NCBI RefSeq assembly: GCF_037975245.1
Contig: NC_092565.1
Coordinates: 2,364,499 to 2,428,498 of the forward strand
From: Apostichopus japonicus
Lineage: Eukaryota; Echinodermata; Holothuroidea; Aspidochirotida; Stichopodidae
Direction: 5' to 3'
DNA length: 64,000 nucleotides
Below the pieces are notes generated by a model. It searched no databases, was not told the origin of the DNA, and saw only the letters and a list, made by a program, of their open reading frames with translations. The position numbers were made by a program, and so were the translations under genes. Of the stretch, positions 11,083 through 23,929 are shown piece by piece. How positions within the stretch are numbered: the stretch's first letter is position 1; each line of letters opens with the position of its first letter.

Positions 11083-11474
11083 CGTATGATTGCAAACGTA
11101 TATGATTGTGAAACCAAAACAGACTATACATAATCATAGCACTAGTCTTTATCATAGCAAAGAAGATATTATTAATACCAAACATTGTTCTAACTAGTGT
11201 ATTCGTCTAGACAAAAATGTTGTTTGGTATTTGGTATAGGAAGACAGAAACAAATACTGATTTGTTTTAGAAATGAACTCATTCTGGATTATTAACCAAT
11301 GAATGAATGGTCACAACTTCCATTGCATCCTCAGCAGCAAACGGCAGTGACTTTCTTTCTTACCCTGTAACAATATGAGGTATCGAGATGGTTAATTACA
11401 AAGAAAACAATAAACAAGAAAAGCTCAATCAAGTGCCAGTCCCAATGTATTTTTTTCACCTTGGAGGCAAACTG

Positions 11475-14400
11475 CTATATTAACACAAGGAAAGAGTTCT
11501 CTGTTGGTCTCAGTGTTTTAGGAGGTGCTTTACACACAGGACAGCTGTTTTTACTCTCTAGCCACTTAGAAATACATCTGTGGAAAAAATAAAATATTAA
11601 TAACTGATTAATAAAATCATACACAATTCCAAAAAGATTACTAGGGACTTTAAAAGGTATCTAAATCAAGATATTCTCAAGCAAACCCTGAATACACTCA
11701 TCCTTCTGAAAATGATGTAATTTATCAATTAATAAAGAATAACATGGGACGTCTATACGAAGTATTACAATTATAAGCTTTGAAAAAAAATGTTCTCTTT
11801 TGAGAATTTACTTCCATTAAGCAAGAAAGACCAATAGGATATTGATGCCTTGCAGCAGGAGATATTGGCTGTAACACTGCAGAACAAGACTTCAAATTTT
11901 GACCATGGCAAACTGCATCTGATCAGCAAGGTTCTTGCACTCATGTTCACCTGTTTACAAAGTTTTCAAATTTTTACTTGACCTAAACTGATATTTGGCC
12001 TTCAAAGCAAAAGTAGGGTTGTTGTACTCACTTAGGTACATATACAATTCATACCTAGTTTGGAATTTGTTTTAGCTTTACAGTTGTAGTATTTGTGTTT
12101 ACTAGGTTCAAAGTTTAAACTCTACTGACCAAAAATGACCTTTGACCTTTGCAATGCTCAATAAAGTGGATCCAAATTATGCGTACAAAGTTTATCCAAC
12201 ACTTTACTTGTACAGAGTTATCATGTTTTACAAGGTTTTCAGACTTTGACATCCACATAGAACGATAACATTCTTTTGTCCACAAAGGTTAATGTAGCCT
12301 ACTGTACATGTTACACATATGCTTTTATTCAACATTTGTTTTATGCTTACAAGGTTTTTCATATCTTTGACCCCAAATGATCTTTGACCCCTACCAATGT
12401 TAAGAGGGTCCATGTGCTCATCAAGGGGCATCTTCACACCCCATATGAAGTTCAACCGATACTTTATATATAACTAGAGCATCAGTAATGTTGCAGCTCA
12501 TCTCTGATACAAGGTAACTGTTTAACACATATATGCATTCTGAATGAAACTTGTGTGACAAAGACATCCTTGCTTAACACTTTGTTTTCTGTCCAATGAT
12601 GATGTCTAATATTTGGTTCTTTTTAATGGGTGGTGGGTGGGGGGGGTGGGTGTGATGTTTAGCTGATCAGGGGGACCCACATGACCAATGACCTAACAAT
12701 CAACGATAATGTCACTGATCCATCATCTGAGCTGATCACTGTCAAAATGTTTCATCAAAATCAATGTAAACCGTAGAAGAAATCTTTGATCTTTGATAAA
12801 TTATTAGCCCCTATCCCCTAATATATATTACAACCTCACCAAGTTTGATATAACTTCAGCAAAGGACCTGAGAGCAGTAGCCTTTCCTCATTGATGAAGG
12901 ACAAGTGGACATACAGACAGACAGACAGTTACATTGACAATTTGCCATAACAATTTAACTCAACTATTTCTTCTTAAACATAATATACAAGCTCTGCTTT
13001 TGGAGTTAACAGTGTCATATTTGAAAAGTTTCCCGACTTTGACATTTGATACCCTTTGCTGCGTTCAACTTCCACCAATCTCAGTACGGTTCTTGTTTTA
13101 ACCAATGGGGCAGCTACATAACAAGACTGAAGTTCAACTGGGCCTTACTTTGTGATACCATGTTTACAAAAGATATCACATACACACAAAAACAGACACC
13201 ATCATGAAATCAAATGTTCATTGTAACTTCAGCAAGGAATCAAAAGTAGCAAAAATATAGAATAAAGTATCCATTTTTTGAACCGCTATACACTTACAGC
13301 CAAAGACATGCTTTGTAGATCAGAATTTTTTACTGTAAGAGTCTCATCTGATGACAATTTGCAAATATATATAAAGAAGTTTGTATGAAGATACTTACAG
13401 AATGTGAAATCCATGCTTACATGGACAATAGCCAATCTTTTCGCCTGATCTGAAGTCTTCTAGGCAAACTGCACATGTCTATGAAATAAAATGATAAAAT
13501 ACTGAGTTGAAGCGCCTTGATGTTAGCACTCCCATTTCCACAGCAAATACACTCTCGCGTGTACTCTCACAGGTGTTTGCCGATTATATATTACGTACAC
13601 ATCGCAAACGTATACAGCCTACCATGTCCAGTTGGTATACTTACATAACGTTGCACATAATACACTCTCATACTCAAACCACAGTTCATTAACTGTTCTT
13701 CGAAATCGCTAAAATAAAATTCACAGATCAACTTTACAATAAAGGAAACTTGGAAAGTATTTGAAACACCAAAATATGAAACTTGGCGGAATCGATGTCA
13801 GAGCAGAATATAGTACCAGGAAGCTTAGACTTTGCAGAACTGTCCGATTGTAAACGTTAAAGTAGCTTACATGTGAACATTCTTCACGTTGGAGCTGGAC
13901 AGCGCGATGTAAACAACGAAGAGTCTGCTGTTCAAACTTACCTTGTGTTATACAAAAATCACAAAATCCTGATGACTACATATATGACGGCTTAACGATT
14001 TTTTTAAAACATATATAATTTATAAGAAATTTCACTGAAATTTAAGGCAGAAATTAATCTGTATTCAAAGGTGGTTGACGTTGTGATTACTGTAGGAACT
14101 GTATGGATCGTGGGTTATGTCCCAATCTGCATTTGCGAAGGTGACGTCAAGTTGTGTACTGTTCAAAGTATATTTGAAATATCCATCCTACACGATTACA
14201 AAATTGTAAGCATTCTCATATTTTGAAAACATGTTTGGAAAATTATTTATCGTTTTTTAAGGTAACTTCTAAGGGCTACCAGACAATTCTTTTAAACATA
14301 GATCAATATACTATGCCTGAAGTTTACCCAAACTGCACTATGGGAATTATTGTTGACAAGGTTTTCATACTTTGATCTCTGTTGAACTTCAATCTCCACC

Positions 14401-16747
14401 ATTTTTACAAGAGTTCCTGTACTAACTAAAGGCCAGCTGTTTACCAAGTATTAAGTTCAATCAAGTTGCAAGTTTTTTCACATGCAGGTGGGATTTAACT
14501 TTTTGGTACTGTGCAAACTACAGTGTTAGCATAGTGTAAGAGGAGTGTTAGCTCAGTAGTTAACGCCTTTAGTGCCTTTCAATCATAAGGTCCCGAGTTT
14601 GAGTCACTCCAAGAATAATGTATGTCGTCCAGTTACAGAGTTGTTGACAATTGACAATTCATAATCATGGACATAAAGAATGAATCTAAGAGACTGACTT
14701 CGGTCAGCTTGCTGCTTTGATAAGCCAATGAGGCTTCTTCACGAGTTTCTGCTTGCAGGAGGATGTAAAATGCATACATACATATCAATCGGGCATTTCT
14801 CTAAGATCTACAATGCCACTGTTGCAAACTTGGTGTGTTCAAAAAGAGGTAGAAATAAGGTAATGTGTTCTAAGACAAAAATGTAAAACAAACTTACTTC
14901 ATTTAACACTCTTTTCTTCTTGTATTTCACCTAAAAAAAATATACAATATTTATCAAAAATCATATCCATAACACATCAACTGTTTCATATGGCAGAGAG
15001 CAGTTAATAATTGCTTTTAGCTGCAATAACTTGTTTTTTCTTCTGTGAACATAAATGTTTCATCTTATTATGTTATTCTTATATTTGTAATAGTTGGCTG
15101 ATTGATATAAGCCAAATGCTATTGTACTCAACATCATTAAAAAAGCAAATCTAACAGATTCCCATTGACATCACTATACCTTCAAGTATGTCTTACTGTG
15201 AACATGGACTCATCAAACACCATTAACACCACCCATACGTAGGGATTTTACTTAACAGTGTGCTTGAATGTTTAGCATTAGTGTAAATTGTCAGTTCAAT
15301 ATACTGGTTTTAATTTTCAATATACTGGTTTCAATATACTGGTCCAAATACAATATTAAGTAATTCTAGAAATGAATTATATATGGATTTCATCTGCATA
15401 TCAATAGAAGCAGAAATGTGATTTGTAGTTTGACAACATAAGCAGTTACTAAATTTGTATTTGAGCTATTTAGAGCAACTGATTGCCTGATATGTTAAAT
15501 GCTATTTATTGTTAAGTATAACTAGCATAACTTAATTTGCCCATCATCTTGTATGAATATTTTCTTAAATAAGTTTACCAACTATTAATAACTAATAACC
15601 ATTAAAATTAATAAAACAACTTACTTCTCTGTAGCCTGTGTCAGGTTTTCCTTCCCTCTTAAGCCTAGATAAAAGAAAATGAAAAAATCAAGTCTCAATC
15701 TGAGGCAAGCAAACACAGGAAATGATAATATTTTAAAATACTGATTTATATATCTCAGTGTTAAAGGTAGTCAGAATAGGCCCCAAATTATGGCACGCTG
15801 TAATTGCTGGAAGTTTTCAAAAAGTACTTTCCTGGAGTTCTTTACTCTCCAAATTGTTCTCAGACATTTTTAAGGAACACACAAGATGACTGAATATCCT
15901 AGTGAAGAAAATTTCCTTGAAGGTTGTAATAAAAACAGTTTAAGAATTTTGACCAAAAGGTGACCATATTTGCATATCTAGCATATTTGGGGCCACTACA
16001 GCATAACTTTAAGCTACATATGGTTACAAAGTTTCAGTATCACAAATGCTACATAGCATACATTATGTTAGAATCAGTTGTTCTTATACTTAAATGAAGG
16101 TATTTCCTGATGTATTTCAATGTTGTTTTTATCAGTTGCAAAATTTTCTCTCTCTTAATTTAGGTTAAATTTGCTTTAATTTAAGGTGACCAGACATGCC
16201 AGATTTCCTGGAAAATTATTTTCACCTTACTATCATTGCATCATGTATAATATATGTTTTTATTGTTGGCATGATACACAAGGTAGAGATGATTTTCAAA
16301 CTATTCATGATCTTAAATACCTTTTGACTTCAAACAAGATGCACAAGAGATCAATTCAATCAGCTAGGGTGTTGCATATATATCTTCAGTTTGATTTTTC
16401 TGACATCAACAATAGAGCAAACTTGAGTGAATTGGCCTACTGGCTCAAAACCAGTGCATAGAAGGGTCAAGACCCACAAGGCCTAGCTAAGTTTACATGT
16501 CCACGGCACAATATGCTGTTGGGAAGTCAAAGTTGCTAGTTTTATTCAAGACTCAATAGGCACCACTTGTTTCGATTCCCGATTGGCCAGCAATCGTCCA
16601 ACAAAATATTAAAAGGAAGCCTTTGTCAATTTGTCAATTCTACGAACAGACTAACCTTGCAAGGTAACAGCAAAAGATCACATTCAGCAGGACGATGAAT
16701 CCAGAGATGATGAAAAATGGGAGAACATGTTTCAGATCCATATCCAT
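11475..16747 (-). CDS. RNF24: RNF24/RNF122-like membrane RING-H2 protein
   Basis: Likely a membrane-anchored E3 ubiquitin ligase. Coding exons in transcript order: 16747-16656, 15664-15625, 14930-14898, 13478-13399, 11577-11475; all have GT/AG sites and compatible phases, giving 115 residues from the first Met of the exon. Order: one transmembrane segment (about residues 8-30, HVLPFFIISGFIVLLNVIF) ending FCCYLAR as in RNF24, a basic linker, then a complete C3H2C3 RING (C57, C60, C75, H77, H80, C83, C94, C97) with the typical CAVCLEDF and CPCKHGFH. The reading stays open up to an acceptor at 16789, so a longer N-terminus from an upstream exon is possible. RNF24 and RNF122 cannot be told apart here. 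Introns carry a SINE and a DR1 repeat. Confidence 0.85.
12000..12480. repeat. Dispersed repeat with DR1 nuclear-receptor half-sites
   Basis: Contains ATGACCTTTGACCT (12135-12148), whose reverse complement is a perfect DR1, and TGATCTTTGACC (12378-12389). Surrounding phrases (ATCATGTTTTACAAGGTTTT, CATATGAAGTTCAACC) recur near 14340-14470, 41880-42320 and, weakly, 48290-48420. It lies in an intron of the RING gene and looks like degenerate units of roughly 120-180 bp. Confidence 0.6.
14538..14786 (+). repeat. tRNA-derived SINE, complete copy
   Basis: Head GTGTTAGCTCAGTAGTTAAC and AGTTTGAGTCACTCC, the same body as the other copies, and the tail GATGTAAAATGCATACATAC. It is inserted in an intron of the RING gene, antisense to it. 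Confidence 0.82.
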
Positions 16748-18160
16748 CAATAACTGATCAGAACCATGATGGAGTAATAGCCATCGCAACTGAGAATGAC
16801 CAAGAAACAAAAACATTTAGTGGTTCTATTACCAATTATATATTCATAGTGTGGTAATTAGCCACATGCATGTAAATATTATCTATTGACTAATGCGGCA
16901 ACATATAAAGGGAGGTACCAGGAATCAGTTATCATGTTGACAAAGTCTATTTAGTGACCTACATACACATGTGTGAATATTCATGAGGTCAAGTTTTATG
17001 ATCTCATAAGCATGTATCTTCATTGTATTATCCAAGTACATGTATAAAGCTAATTATACATGTACTATTTCAGAGATATCTGATTAAAAATTTTAATGTT
17101 CACTGATTAATGTTCATGATATTCACCCAAAAAACAACACGGTTGATTAGTGTATTAATGTAGTGTGACAAACCTAATATGTCAACAATGAAAACATATA
17201 TGGTTCTTGTTTGTGTTTAAATGCCATTTCTTGCAATTTGATAAATATAACTGACATAAAGACTCACTTATTTGTAAATGCTTATGTTTGAATTTTCTTT
17301 CTTTAGCACTGACAGGCTTTTACATTTTGTGCTTCATAAAATCCTATTATTATTATTATTATTAAGTTGGAGACGTCATGAAAATGTGCTTATTTATGTA
17401 CCAACATCACAATACCAGTATGAAGGTTGTTGAGATAAGGTGTTTACAAGCTGTTTGAAAGTTTCCCATTAAGCCCCACTATGTAACCCCCATGAATATT
17501 AATGAGGTAAAAATTGTTGTTGCAAAGAACATGTACATACTACTATGTAGTTATACATCACCATACTAAGAATAAACTATATTGGATAATGGACATACGG
17601 TTGCAGAGATATTGACATTTTATAATTTATATGGTAAGCCCTGCCCACTTATTAATTGCAAAGGTTGAAAAGCACTATGGAACTAAGAGAAAATCAACAG
17701 ATCTAAAACTACAATAATGCAACAAGTATGGCCGATCAGTTATCTCTACCCGGTCTCAACCAATACATTTTTAGGAATATCTTTCACATTGCCATGATAT
17801 GTCAGTCCCATGATATCTGGGACTTGCCAAGTTGGTATACTGTATCACATAAACTGCTATTTATATAAGGCAGCAATAGAACATCTGTAGTTATAACTAT
17901 TCAAATGCAACCTTTCCCTTTTAATTTAATTCTCTAAGTCTAAAGCAAACTTTCACAAAAAGAGTGCTTTGTTGCATTACCCTACTCAAAATTAGTCATG
18001 CAACAACACTAACAATTACAATGTTTTACATACATCTTTTTATGAGGCTAACATGTGATTGTTACTATGAACCTCTTGGAACATCATTTAAATTAGTAAA
18101 CATTTGTGGCCAATACATTGTCACATATATGCTTTAAGTAAGTTTTGATGGTCTCCTTAC

Positions 18161-18400
18161 TTTATTTGGTTTACATTTGATAATCGAAATTGCCTTGGCA
18201 AATAGTGACATGACCTGATGGCATATTTCAGTGTCAAAACTGTTTACAATTCCCATGAAAATATGAAAGGAAATCCGAGGAACACATATGGAAACTTTTG
18301 CTCTATAAACGGCCCGTTGTCGGAGAATTAAATGCTGTTGTACAGGTATACGCACAGGAAGCTTTTCGGTTTTCACTCTCTGAAATTGCTGTGAGAACAC
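18161..18400 (-). other. Possible 5' exon of the RING gene
   Basis: An 80-codon open stretch starting ATG at 18400 runs exactly to a donor AAA|GTAAGG in phase 0. The acceptor at 16789 is also phase 0. Joined, the protein would be 209 residues. The 80 residues resemble nothing in the RNF24/RNF122 N-termini, so this may equally be 5' UTR or chance. Confidence 0.3.
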
Positions 18401-19885
18401 TGCACACTGTGGTGTGCTCAGATTAGCCGAGTAAAGGAGGACTTAACACAATTTCTTACGATGCTTTTGATTTGCTGGTGAAAAGTACAAGCCTTAATAT
18501 TGACCAATCAAGTCGAATTTTACATCACTAGAGAGAAGAGTCAACAAACTTGTCTTTGGCATAGGAAAGAAATTGGTTACGCAATCACACTCCCAGCAAG
18601 CTCGATGTAAGCATTGAGAGATAGGGACATTTTGAAGACGTTCACTGCTTTCCGAAGTGGGTTTTACTTTTTCAGATTAAAAAGTACGGCCCGGTTTAGT
18701 TAACACGCATTATAAATAACAACACCTTATCATAAAGAGGACACAATATTCTTCAAAATGACATGAGTTTTCTGAGTGCTACACTTAGAAAGTTATGAAG
18801 AGTTAGCGCAAAATGTGCTTATTTTGTAGCGATATTTGCTGCGTAAAGGGGAGTTCTGCAAGGAATCCATAGATTATTTAAATGTTTCTCCTCCTAACTT
18901 AGCTAGTTACAATATGACATCATACTTCTACAAATGGCAGCAACCTAACTTGTGTTATAAACCACGTATGAACTATGAAAACGAAGCTCACAATCATCAG
19001 AGCAGCATTCTTTCTTAGCTGTTGTCCATCATACAGATCTCTATTAGTCTACTGTATTAGCCTTGATAAGCCCCAAAATGGCTAGGCCTATAGTTGGGTT
19101 TGCTTCCCATAAACCACCTTTTTCTGCAAGTGTTTGTTACGTAGAGTGTATATGGGTCAATAAGACAATAGGCATTTACATATACGCGTTCCGTACAGTA
19201 GTCTTACCAAAGTTTAGTACGAAGTGGGACTAGCCTTGTTTACTTAGGCTTGTAGTTGTACACATGAATTGGTGTCTCCCATAGAAGAATTGTTCCTACG
19301 GAACGTTGGTACTCCGATCGAAAATGCTACCCCGGTTTCTTCTTCCCGGGTATGTAAACTTCTGCTGTAAGTTAGAGTCAAAACTATTCTGCTCTTATTT
19401 CGATTGCGAAGTCGGTATTTGGTGCTCTCGTAACGTTATAGTTAAATGGTTTGTAAACATGACCCTTGGCACTCAGGTTATCGTGATTACCAAACAAGTG
19501 AGATTACCGAAGAGCCTAAACGCCATATCAAATTACGTGTAGTCGCACTCTCGAGTAAAGTTTTCTGCGCTGTAGCTCCACTCTCCCTGGACACCTCCTG
19601 AACCCTACCCCTCCACTCTCAACAGGGGTGATCAATGGCCTAATGTATCATTCCAGTGCTTTCCTATGTCGAAATTCTTCCTAAACAATCTCAAATCCTC
19701 ACCGATATGGAAGTAAATGCATCTACAAAATATACAGTCTTAATGAACTGTTTCCTGTTACTGCTGAGGAACTGAGAAGTATAATCTAACCATCACCGAC
19801 GAAATTTTGTATCCTGGACGCTTACCTACAACTTCTATCAACGATTTTAAATATGTCGGTTTGCAGTGGTATGGTTATCCTCCGT
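18401..19885. other. No gene seen; possible promoter side of the RING gene
   Basis: Somewhat richer in CG than neighbouring intergenic DNA (ACGGCCCGGTTTAG near 18690; TACGGAACG near 19300). Short open frames at 18836-19018 and 19306-19542 show no family. No TATA box or other core-promoter element could be supported. Confidence 0.35.
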
Positions 19886-20193
19886 CAGCAAATAATTGCT
19901 GATATCAACAATTAATTGCTGATATCAACAACTAATTGCTGATATCAGCAAATGATTATTGATATCATTGAATGGTTTGCTGATATCACCAATTCATTTG
20001 CTGATATCAGCAATTATTTGTTGATAACACCAAATAATTGGTGATATCAGCAAATATTTGTAGATATCAACAGTTAGTTGGTGATATCATGAAATGATTT
20101 GATAACATCAGCAGTGAGTTGGTGACATGATATATATCATTAATTAATTGCTGATATCATCAAATAATTGTTGATAGCAGCAAATATCGATAA
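19886..20193. repeat. Palindromic minisatellite, GATATC every 20-21 bp
   Basis: Units approximate TTGCTGATATCAGCAA plus AAT-type spacers. GATATC occurs at 19901, 19921, 19941, 19961, 19982, 20003, 20043, 20063, 20083 and 20153, with decayed versions (GATAAC, GATAGC) at 20024, 20101 and 20174. Each unit is itself a near-palindrome, so both strands read alike. Confidence 0.9.
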
Positions 20194-20470
20194 AAAGTAA
20201 AACGGATTGCCATACCTGCGCTTTGGTTAGAATACACAACGACTCGGCGTGTCTAGTCCATATACATTATGGTCTAGTCCTAGACCGGAAAAATGCCGTC
20301 TTATTAGTGCTACATGATCTTAGCAGGGAGTTGTAATGGATAAAAACTCCGCTGATCTCTACCGTCGACCCAGGGAGTTGATAGACCATGGAAAACTGTT
20401 AGACATATTCAAGACGTCTAGCTATTGGTATAACCAGGGAGTTGTTATGGAAAACTTATTCTGCGTATGA

Positions 20471-20926
20471 TTGGTCTTCATCATACTTCCCTCTACTCAA
20501 TTTTGACCGGTCTGTTAGGGGTTGAAGGTTTTTCTTTTCTATATTGGTTGTCCATAAATGAAATTTTGTGCAACATTATGGGTATGTACTGAAGTGAATT
20601 TATTATTCAAATTCTGAACAAACAATGGGCTTAAAACCTTGAGAAGTGGGGCTGGCGGGTATTGTGGGCCGTTACGTAGTATTACCTACAAAAGCAAGGA
20701 TCCACAGGAGATGCGATGAGGTCGAACATGACGTGTGACTGGTGACAATCTTGAAACAGGTTATGACTATTGGGAAAAGTGTACATCTGGTTGGTCATTT
20801 TCATGACCGAGAAGTGCCATTTCCGGTGATCTGGGGGGCTATCAAAACCAGAAATTTTCTTGTACGCTCCGCGCCAACCAATGGTGGCGCTCCGCTTTGA
20901 TAGTTATATAAAATCCTGGATATGCG

Positions 20927-20963
<37 letters not shown>

Positions 20964-21055
20964 TATTAAATTTTGGGGATGAGAGTTGCTACGCACCTGC
21001 AATCAAGCAAATGCCCCCCCCCCCCTCAATATTTGAAACAAATCGCCGCTCCTAT
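20471..21055 (-). mobile_element. Composite DNA-transposon copy related to H7
   Basis: Read on the minus strand: GGCGATTTGTTTCAAATATT, G-run, CATTTGCTTGATTG, CAGGTGCGTAGCAACTC, then a (TA)n run, the core module (20904-20862), GATCACCGGAAATGGCACTT, and a long tail to about 20471. The same order is found in 61011-61600 and, for the later part, in 22055-22640. No duplication found. Confidence 0.7.
20929..20961. repeat. (TA)n microsatellite
   Basis: About 16 uninterrupted TA dinucleotides inside the composite repeat. A shorter TA tract lies at about 21849-21868. Confidence 0.95.
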
Positions 21056-21793
21056 TCGTAGGCACGAATTAATAATTCGTAATATCGAATTAAATTTTGT
21101 TCTGACGAATTAAAAATATTTTTCGAATGGCACCATTAGGCTTTCGTACTATGTCGCAATGACTTTTTCTTGCAATGATCAGCATTTGCCAATGCAAACT
21201 ATAAATTGTGTGCGATATATTTCTATGGTGCGAGCGTAGTCGACAGAAATATATATTTTCTGTGGTGTGACCATGATGGAACCAGATATAGTTAATTTGA
21301 AGAAGAGGAAACTAAAAAGCATTATCTATCAACCAGTTGAAGATAGCACCATTAGTAAACTAACTATACGCTTTTCAATATACGCCATAGAAGACAGGGC
21401 GTACAAATGGAAATCCGATTTGACATTTAATTCGGAATTTTAGATTGGATTTCGGATATTTGAAATTAAATTTCAAACTCTAATTCGCTTAATTTCATTT
21501 AGTCCTAAGTCAAATACAACTCCACTTAAGTGAATCATTGTTAAGCTTAAATGAAATTTCATTCCACTTTCTAGTTAAACAAAAGTGTAAGCTAAGTGGG
21601 ATGAATAAATCTTCGGTGTAATAAAATTATGTCAAAGTTATTTAAGCTTGAATTCCTTTAACTTAAGTCAAACTTATTTTGCTTACCGTATGTAAACTAT
21701 GACCATAGGCGTACGAGGCGGGGGGTAGGGGGGGGGTGGCAGACTGCCCCCAAATTTCCAGAGGACAAGAAATTCTGGCAAAAGTCCTGAAAA

Positions 21794-21846
21794 ATTCGGG
21801 CAGCCTAAGAGGAAAATTTTTTTCTCTCCTCTTAGGCTGCCCGAAT
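21794..21846. repeat. Hairpin with perfect 20-bp stem
   Basis: ATTCGGGCAGCCTAAGAGGA (21794-21813) and its exact reverse complement (21827-21846) are separated by 13 bases. It lies about 90 bp inside the left end of H5. Confidence 0.92.
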
Positions 21847-21920
21847 ATTTATATATATATATATATAAATATGCAGTAGCTTGCCCGAATCTTTTTCAAA
21901 TTTTTGCCCGACAATTCCAT

Positions 21921-21962
21921 GATTTTCTTTATTTAGCATCATGATGCTAAATAAAGAAAATC
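21921..21962. repeat. Perfect 42-bp palindrome without spacer
   Basis: The left half GATTTTCTTTATTTAGCATC + A (21921-21941) is followed directly by its exact reverse complement (21942-21962). A partial third copy (TTATTTAGCATCATGATG) follows at about 21971-21988. Confidence 0.93.
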
Positions 21963-22709
21963 TTCTTTATTTATTTAGCATCATGATGCCCGAATATTTC
22001 CGTGTAACACCACCGTAAGCAGGCGCGTATCCAGGATTTTCTAACCCGGGGGGCGCGAATTACTATCTAAGCAGAGCGCCACCATCGGTTGGCGCGCAGC
22101 GTACAAGAAAATTTCTTGTTTTGAAACCCCCCCAGATCACCGGAAACGGCACTTCTCGGGCTTGAAATGACCAACCAGATGTACACTTTTTGCCTGAGAA
22201 CCAGGTATTTTCTAATAGTTTTTTTTTTCCATCCATAACCTTTTTGAAGTTTGTCAACCCGGCACACATCATGTTCGACCTGATGGCATCTCCTGTGGGT
22301 CTTTGCTTTTGTAGGTGATTCTACGTCGCGGCCCACAATACCCGTCAGCCCCACTTTTCAAGGTTTTAAGCCCCATATTTGTTCAGAATTTGAAAATTCA
22401 CATTTCTCGTGAATAAACTCACTTGAAAACATACCCATAATGTTGTACAAAATTTCATCTATGGACAACCAATATAGAAAAACTTCCTTCAACCCCTAAC
22501 AGACCGGTCAAAATTGCACGAGTAGAGGGAAGTGTGATGCAGAATGTTGGTCAGAAATTTTCGAAAATTCAGACACAGTTAATGTATTGGTGTACAAACA
22601 TTAAAACCTCTTATAACGGCTATTATAAAACTTGGTTGAAGGAAATGAAAAAATAGCAGATATTTCCTTCAACCGAACACTACACACATAGGCGTAGGAG
22701 GCGCGGCGG

Positions 22710-23096
22710 CAGTGGCGGAGCTAGGGGTATTGGTCAGGAGTGGCGAAAATGGTCTGTAGGAGCGCTTTCGACACTATCTAAGCGGAGCGCCACCACTGGT
22801 TGGCGCGTAGCGTACAGAAAAGTTTTGAATAAAGATACTCCCTAGATCGCCGGAAATGACCCTTTCCGGGCCTGGCTAATTTGCAGATAAACGAAGAATA
22901 AATAGGTGTCATCGCCAAATTACAGCAACAAAATGTGAGAAATGTCAATAAGTAGATGAGAGCGCAATAAAAAAGTTAATAATCTAGAATAAGTAAAAAG
23001 TGGTAAAGAGCTGAAAAAGGCGCCAGCAGTCCATTTGAGTCCGTCAGGGGGGGGGGGGGAGCATCCACCCCCGACCGTATGGACGCTCCGCCACTG
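22710..23096. mobile_element. H3: 387-bp hAT MITE, sister of H2, TSD CGCGGCGG
   Basis: Ends CAGTGGCGGAGC and GCTCCGCCACTG, flanked by CGCGGCGG at 22702-22709 and 23097-23104. It aligns along its length with 1212-1600 (GGGGTATTGGTC, the core at 22773-22815, GCCAGCAGTCCATTTGAGTC). Inserted in another repeat whose left part begins near CATAGGCGTAGGAGG (22687). Confidence 0.9.
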
Positions 23097-23365
23097 CGCG
23101 GCGGGGGTGCAGCCCCTAATTCGCCATTACTAATGTAAAAGAGAGTTTTGACATAATTGGACCTCCATGCTTTTTATACATCTACATGAGACATGTCGTT
23201 GTTTACATTAGCATCCCGCGAAATACTGCGCAATTTGAACGGACCGTAGGGTACATGATGGCATGCGATGTAATGTTGGATGCTTGCTTATATGATATTG
23301 ACATGAACACGTTTTCATGCTCACTGATATGATGTGATATCTGCTGTTTGCGTTACAAATTCGAA

Positions 23366-23690
23366 CAGGCGCGTAGCGAGGAATTTGCCAAGGGAGGGGC
23401 GAAGCCTGTAGGCAAATTATCTAAGCGTAGCGCCACCATAGGTTGGCACGAAGCGTACAAGAAAATTTTGGCCGAAAATGCCTCCCAGATCGCTGGAAAT
23501 GGCACTACCCAAGACCATTTGTTAGCGCGAAGCGTACAAGCAAATTTTGGCCGAAAATGTCTCCCACATCGCTGGAAATGACACTTCCCAGGCCTTGTAA
23601 GTTGCCTCTAAGCACTTTCTATTTTGAAATTACTTAGCGATATCATTTAAAAAAATGCTGAATGGGGGGGGCGGTCGCCCCCATCCCAAA
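23366..23690 (+). repeat. Family-B DNA transposon fragment
   Basis: CAGGCGCGTAGCGAGGAATT start, core module (23416-23459), then an internal partial duplication of about 75 bp (a second AGCGCGAAGCGTACAAG at 23525-23541), ending at a G-run and GGTCGCCCC. Right terminus not seen. Confidence 0.7.
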
Positions 23691-23929
23691 ATGCGTCATG
23701 TTCCCCGACGACACGGTCGAGTTCGAGACCAGTCACAGTTGGTTTCATAGCACAATTCTACACACGCGTTATGATAGACCATATATAGTACATATATAGA
23801 TCATTAGTGAGAGAGGAAAATGGAAACGTCAAAAAATGGAGTTGTCGGTGTAAGGGGTAGGGTGAGTCACACTTTTACGAAATCATTGATCCGTCACTGG
23901 CTACCCTTCAGCGCTGTAATGATGTCACT

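Noticed and set aside
14538-14620. Possible tRNA gene (box A/B-like sequences)
   Set aside because: Acceptor and anticodon stems do not form, and the segment is the head of a SINE also found at 10.8-11.1 and 62.3-62.5 kb.
19886-20193. CRISPR-like regular spacing
   Set aside because: There are no unique spacers; unit and spacer together are a degenerate 20-21 bp minisatellite in a eukaryotic genome. The same holds for 47602-47811.
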